Below, piece after piece: positions 61,273-64,000 of a stretch of 64,000 nucleotides of DNA; the first letter of the stretch is position 1; every line of letters begins with the position of its first letter. Where the stretch lies: NCBI GenBank assembly GCA_035937595.1, contig DASZHS010000051.1, positions 5,847-69,846 on the forward strand, given 5' to 3'. The DNA comes from Palsa-459 sp035937595 (GTDB taxonomy: Bacteria > Actinomycetota > Acidimicrobiia > Acidimicrobiales > RAAP-2). The position numbers and the translations under genes are program-made. The notes under the pieces are model-generated. The model was not told the origin of the DNA, ran no database searches, and saw nothing but the letters and a program-made list of their open reading frames with translations.

Positions 61273-61307
61273 CTTGCGAAGTATATCTTTCAGAATAGGT
61301 GGGTCAA
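61273..61307 (-). promoter_or_regulatory. Near-consensus leaderless promoter of the MFS gene
   Basis: On the minus strand TTGACC (302-307 of 61,xxx) and TATACT (280-285) are separated by 16 bp and the ATG follows the -10 box by 7 nt, so the transcript probably starts at the ATG. An imperfect dyad GAAAGATATACTTC covers the -10 box and could be the operator for the divergent regulator, whose GTG 61299 lies inside this promoter. Confidence 0.72.
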
Positions 61308-61949
61308 GGGCTAGGGTGCCAGATCGTGCCGGACGTCCCCCCCGACGCGGTCGAGCTCACCGACCCGAGGGCGATCCGAGCGATCGCCCACCCCGCCCGG
61401 CTCGTCGTCATCGAGGCCCTCTACGACCAGGGCCGAGAGCTCACCGCCACCCAGGCCGCGCAGCTCGCCGGCACGACGCCGAGCGCGATGAGCTACCACC
61501 TGCGCGCCCTCGAGCGGTACGGCATCGTGCGGCGCATCGCGTCGGCGGGTGACGCACGCGAGCGCCCGTGGGCGAGGGCCGCACGGGACCTCAAGATCCG
61601 CCCACCCATCGCGGCCTCGTCGCGCGCGTTGACGCTCGCGACGAGCGCGGTGCTGTCGACGGCGATGGACGTGACGCGGGAACGGCTGCTCACCGCGCTC
61701 GAGCGCGTCGCCGACAAGGACCTCCCCAACGGCCCGCTCGACGACGCCATCGGCTACCTCCACACCTCGGTGCTCGTCACACCCGAGGAGGCAAAGGCGC
61801 TCCTCAAGTCGATCAACGAGCTCGCAGAGCCCCTCCAGTTCGAGCACCGCACCGACGCGCCGGAGGGTGCCGCGCGGCTCACGCTCGTGATCGCGTCGGT
61901 CCCCGGCGTCGAGGACCCCGCGGAGCACACCGACGAGGCAAGGGGCTGA
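61299..61949 (+). CDS. ArsR-type winged-helix regulator
   Basis: The 216-residue protein has a winged helix-turn-helix (about 20-95): DPRAIRAIAHPARLVVIEAL, LTATQAAQLAGTTPSAMSYHLRALERYGIV. The long helical C-terminal domain (about 110-216) lacks the ArsR cysteine metal box. It is a candidate repressor of the divergent MFS gene. GTG 61299 overlaps that gene's -35 region; GTG 61326 is an alternative start. Confidence 0.85.
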   Translation: MGQGLGCQIVPDVPPDAVELTDPRAIRAIAHPARLVVIEALYDQGRELTATQAAQLAGTTPSAMSYHLRALERYGIVRRIASAGDARERPWARAARDLKIRPPIAASSRALTLATSAVLSTAMDVTRERLLTALERVADKDLPNGPLDDAIGYLHTSVLVTPEEAKALLKSINELAEPLQFEHRTDAPEGAARLTLVIASVPGVEDPAEHTDEARG

Positions 61950-61952
61950 GCC

Positions 61953-62864
61953 GTGCGTTTCAGCGTCTGGCCCGACCCGAGCCGCCCGTTCGAGGACGTG
62001 GCGGCGATCGCGACGACGTGCGAGCGCCTGGGCTTCCACGCTGCGTACGTCGCGGACCACTTCATGCCGAACGCGCCCGACGCGACCCCGCTCCGCGGCG
62101 ACACGCTCGAGGCCCTGGCCGTCCTCGCCGGGCTCGCCGCGAGGACGTCGCGGCTCCGGCTCGGGACCCTCGTCGCGTCGGCGACCTACCGGCACCCCGC
62201 GGTCTTCGCGAAGGCGATGACGGCGATCGACCAGATCAGCCAGGGTCGCGCCATCTGCGGGATGGGCGCAGGCTGGCAGGAGAACGAGCACGCGAGCTAC
62301 GGCATCGAGCTCGGCTCGATCACCGAGCGCATCGACCGCTTCGACGAGTTCGTGTCCGTCGTGCACTCGATGCTCACCGAGGCGACGACCACGTTCGACG
62401 GTGCGTACTTCTCGGTGCGTGACGCGCCGAACGACCCCCGCCCCGTGCAGGCGCCCATGCCGATCCTCCTCGGCGTGCGCGGGCGTCGCCGGACGATGGC
62501 GATCGCCGCCCGGCACGCGTCGGTCTGGAACGCCTGGACGTCCCCGGAGGACCTCGCGGCGTGCAACCGGGTCCTCGACGAGCACTGCGCCACGATCGGC
62601 CGGGACCCCGCGACGATCGAGCGGTCCACCCAGGCGCTCGTGTTCCTCAGCACCGACGAGGCGTGGCTTGCGAAGCACCGCGACGGCGCGGGGAGAGCCT
62701 CGATCGTGGGGACGCCCGCCGAGGTCGTCGAGATCGTCGGGCGCTACGTGGCTGCCGGCTGCGACGAGCTCATCGTCCCGTGCTTCACGCTCGGCGCCCT
62801 CGAGCGCTGCCTCGAGACGCTCGAGCTCTTCAGCCGGGACGTCGCGCACCACTTCACCGGCTGA
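61953..62864 (+). CDS. LLM-class F420-dependent oxidoreductase
   Basis: The 303-residue TIM-barrel protein of the luciferase-like family. It shows YVADHFMP, RLRLGTLVASATYRHP, GRAICGMGAGW and MPILLGVRGRR, the pattern of actinobacterial F420-dependent reductases (no FMN-luciferase partner). Supports an F420-using host. GTG 61953, 3 bp after the regulator stop, so co-transcribed with it. Substrate unknown. Confidence 0.9.
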   Translation: MRFSVWPDPSRPFEDVAAIATTCERLGFHAAYVADHFMPNAPDATPLRGDTLEALAVLAGLAARTSRLRLGTLVASATYRHPAVFAKAMTAIDQISQGRAICGMGAGWQENEHASYGIELGSITERIDRFDEFVSVVHSMLTEATTTFDGAYFSVRDAPNDPRPVQAPMPILLGVRGRRRTMAIAARHASVWNAWTSPEDLAACNRVLDEHCATIGRDPATIERSTQALVFLSTDEAWLAKHRDGAGRASIVGTPAEVVEIVGRYVAAGCDELIVPCFTLGALERCLETLELFSRDVAHHFTG

Positions 62865-62872
62865 CGCGCGTC

Positions 62873-62922
62873 GTTAACGATCTGTTGACGAGGCCGCGTC
62901 GACGTTGAGGCTTCGCTAACGC
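62873..62922 (+). promoter_or_regulatory. Direct repeats upstream of the kdp operon
   Basis: GTTAACGA (62873) and GTTGACGA (62884) are 11 bp apart. A second pair, GTTGAGGC (62904) and GCTAACGC (62915), is also 11 bp apart. Direct repeats at one helical-turn spacing are typical of OmpR-family sites; KdpE is the expected regulator of kdp genes. KdpDE is not in the window, so the match is inference. Confidence 0.5.
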
Positions 62923-62943
62923 CGCGGCGAGCACGCTGGTCGC

Positions 62944-63027
62944 ATGGCACAACTCGCGGCGATCGCCGGACTGGTGGGGGCGACGGCCGTCATGCTCGGC
63001 GTCATCTGGGCGCTGGACAAGCTGTGA
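62944..63027 (+). CDS. Small membrane peptide before kdpF
   Basis: The 27-residue peptide MAQLAAIAGLVGATAVMLGV... is one hydrophobic helix ending WALDKL. Its stop overlaps the kdpF start (GTGA). No family recognised; the ribosome site is weak. It may be a second small Kdp-associated membrane peptide or a leader that couples translation. Confidence 0.55.
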   Translation: MAQLAAIAGLVGATAVMLGVIWALDKL

Positions 63028-63113
63028 GCCTCGCCCAGGGGCTCCTGCTCTCCCTCAGCATCCTGCTCTTCGTGTACCTGGGCTACGCCATGGTCAAGCC
63101 GGAGCGCTTCTAG
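63024..63113 (+). CDS. kdpF: K+-transporting ATPase small subunit KdpF
   Basis: The 29-residue single-helix protein ends in VYLGYAMVKPERF, the KdpF tail (GY.L..PE.F). It stabilises the KdpABC potassium pump in the membrane. GTG 63024 overlaps the preceding peptide stop; its TAG overlaps the kdpA start by one base. Confidence 0.88.
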   Translation: MSLAQGLLLSLSILLFVYLGYAMVKPERF

Positions 63114-64000
63114 TGCAGTTCGCGCTCACCCTCCTCGCGCTCATCGTCTGCCTCGCGCTGTGCTGGCGGTACCTCGGGTCGTACCTGGTCTCGGTGTTCT
63201 CGGGCCGGGTCCGGTTCCTCTGGGTGATCGAGCGACCGATCTACCGGCTGCTCGGCACCGACCCGGAGGCCGAGCAGTCCTGGCAGCGCTACGCCGGCTC
63301 GCTCGTCATCTTCTCGGGCGTCGTCGTCCTGGTCACCTACGGCTTCCTCGTGCTCCAGGGGCACCTCCCCCTGAACCCCACCCACCTCCCAGGGGTGACG
63401 CCGGCGCTCGCGTTCAACACCGCGATCAGCTTCCTCACGAACACCAACTGGCAGAACTACGCAGGCGAGACGACGATGTCGTTCACCTCTCAGCTGCTGG
63501 GCCTCGAGTTCCAGCAGTTCATCTCGGCCGCCGTCGGCCTCGCGCTCGCCATCGCGGTGATCCGCGGCTTCGCGAACCGGGGCCGCCCGACCATCGGCAA
63601 CTTTTGGGTCGACGTCGTCCGCGCCACGCTCTACATCCTCATCCCCTTCGCCTTCCTCTCGGGCATCGTCTTCGTCGCGCAGGGCGGGATCGAGACGTTC
63701 AACGCGCCCGTCCACATCCACAACGCCCTGACCGGCGTCCGCCAGACGATCGCGGTCGGCCCCTACGCCTTCATGGAGTCCATCAAGCAGCTCGGCACCA
63801 ACGGCGGCGGCTCGCTCAACGCCAACTCCGCCCACCCCTTCGAGAGCCCCACGGGGATCACGAACTTCCTCTCCATCGTGCTCCTGCTCTCGATCCCGTT
63901 CGCCCTCACCTACACGTTCGGCAAGATGGTGGGCCAGCTGCGCCAGGGCGTCGCCGTCCTCGCGGTGATGGTCATCCTCTTCGGCGCGTGGGTCGGCATC
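63113..64000 (+). CDS. kdpA: K+-transporting ATPase channel subunit KdpA (N-terminal part, cut by window edge)
   Basis: A GTG at 63113 (GGAG 8 nt upstream) opens a frame of 296 codons to the window end. Visible are LFWVIERPIYRL-like entry (FLWVIERPIYRLLGTDP), the selectivity-loop sequences FNTAISFLTNTNWQNYAGE and KQLGTNGGGSLNANSAHPFE, and several helices. KdpA is the K+ channel-like subunit of the high-affinity KdpFABC pump. kdpB and kdpC are expected beyond the right edge. Confidence 0.96.
   Translation, partial: MQFALTLLALIVCLALCWRYLGSYLVSVFSGRVRFLWVIERPIYRLLGTDPEAEQSWQRYAGSLVIFSGVVVLVTYGFLVLQGHLPLNPTHLPGVTPALAFNTAISFLTNTNWQNYAGETTMSFTSQLLGLEFQQFISAAVGLALAIAVIRGFANRGRPTIGNFWVDVVRATLYILIPFAFLSGIVFVAQGGIETFNAPVHIHNALTGVRQTIAVGPYAFMESIKQLGTNGGGSLNANSAHPFESPTGITNFLSIVLLLSIPFALTYTFGKMVGQLRQGVAVLAVMVILFGAWVGI

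Overview
The window is a high-GC (about 70%) chromosomal segment from a filamentous-type or acidimicrobial-type actinobacterium. The evidence is frequent GTG starts, 1- and 4-bp start/stop overlaps, a tRNA gene without encoded CCA, an F420-type (LLM) oxidoreductase, a MarP-like periplasmic protease, DUF2510 and PspC proteins, and a gene neighbourhood resembling Mycobacterium tuberculosis Rv1354c-Rv1358. The exact class (Acidimicrobiia is my best guess) is inference. No insertion sequence, phage gene, integrase or CRISPR array was seen.

Region 1 (1-25 kb) is a type IV pilus locus read leftwards. The operon runs pilB, pilC, a PilW-like prepilin, a 3,596-residue prepilin-like protein carrying 33 fibronectin-III-like repeats, and a PilX/GspK-like minor pilin. 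It is followed by two paralogous major-type pilins, each with its own terminator and a shared 5' leader design, and then the start of pilT at the left edge. Beyond pilB lie a secreted repeat protein, an OmpR-type response regulator, a large hybrid histidine kinase whose start overlaps the end of pilD, and pilD itself.

Region 2 (24-35 kb) is a cyclic-di-GMP block. It holds a degenerate EAL protein, a three-part GNAT-ThiF-nitroreductase protein (Rv1355c family), a GAF-GGDEF-EAL protein whose 5' end has an in-frame TAG, a second GGDEF protein, an unknown protein translationally coupled to it, and a STAND ATPase with a dead cyclase domain. PilB carries an MshEN-type N-terminus, the known c-di-GMP receptor fold of such ATPases, so this block plausibly controls the neighbouring pilus machine.

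Region 3 (35-64 kb) is ordinary metabolism and envelope maintenance. It contains a PhzF-like isomerase, tRNA-Ser(CGA), a flavin monooxygenase, a GABA-type aminotransferase, an MBL hydrolase with a MarP-like protease, aldehyde and acyl-CoA dehydrogenases, and a PspC/LiaF-LiaS-LiaR-like three-component stress system. It continues with a secreted GH3 glycosidase, a beta-lactamase-fold esterase, a CBS protein, an EF-G-like GTPase, and an MFS exporter divergent from an ArsR-type regulator with a near-consensus leaderless promoter. The potassium transporter genes kdpF and kdpA (cut by the right edge) close the window.
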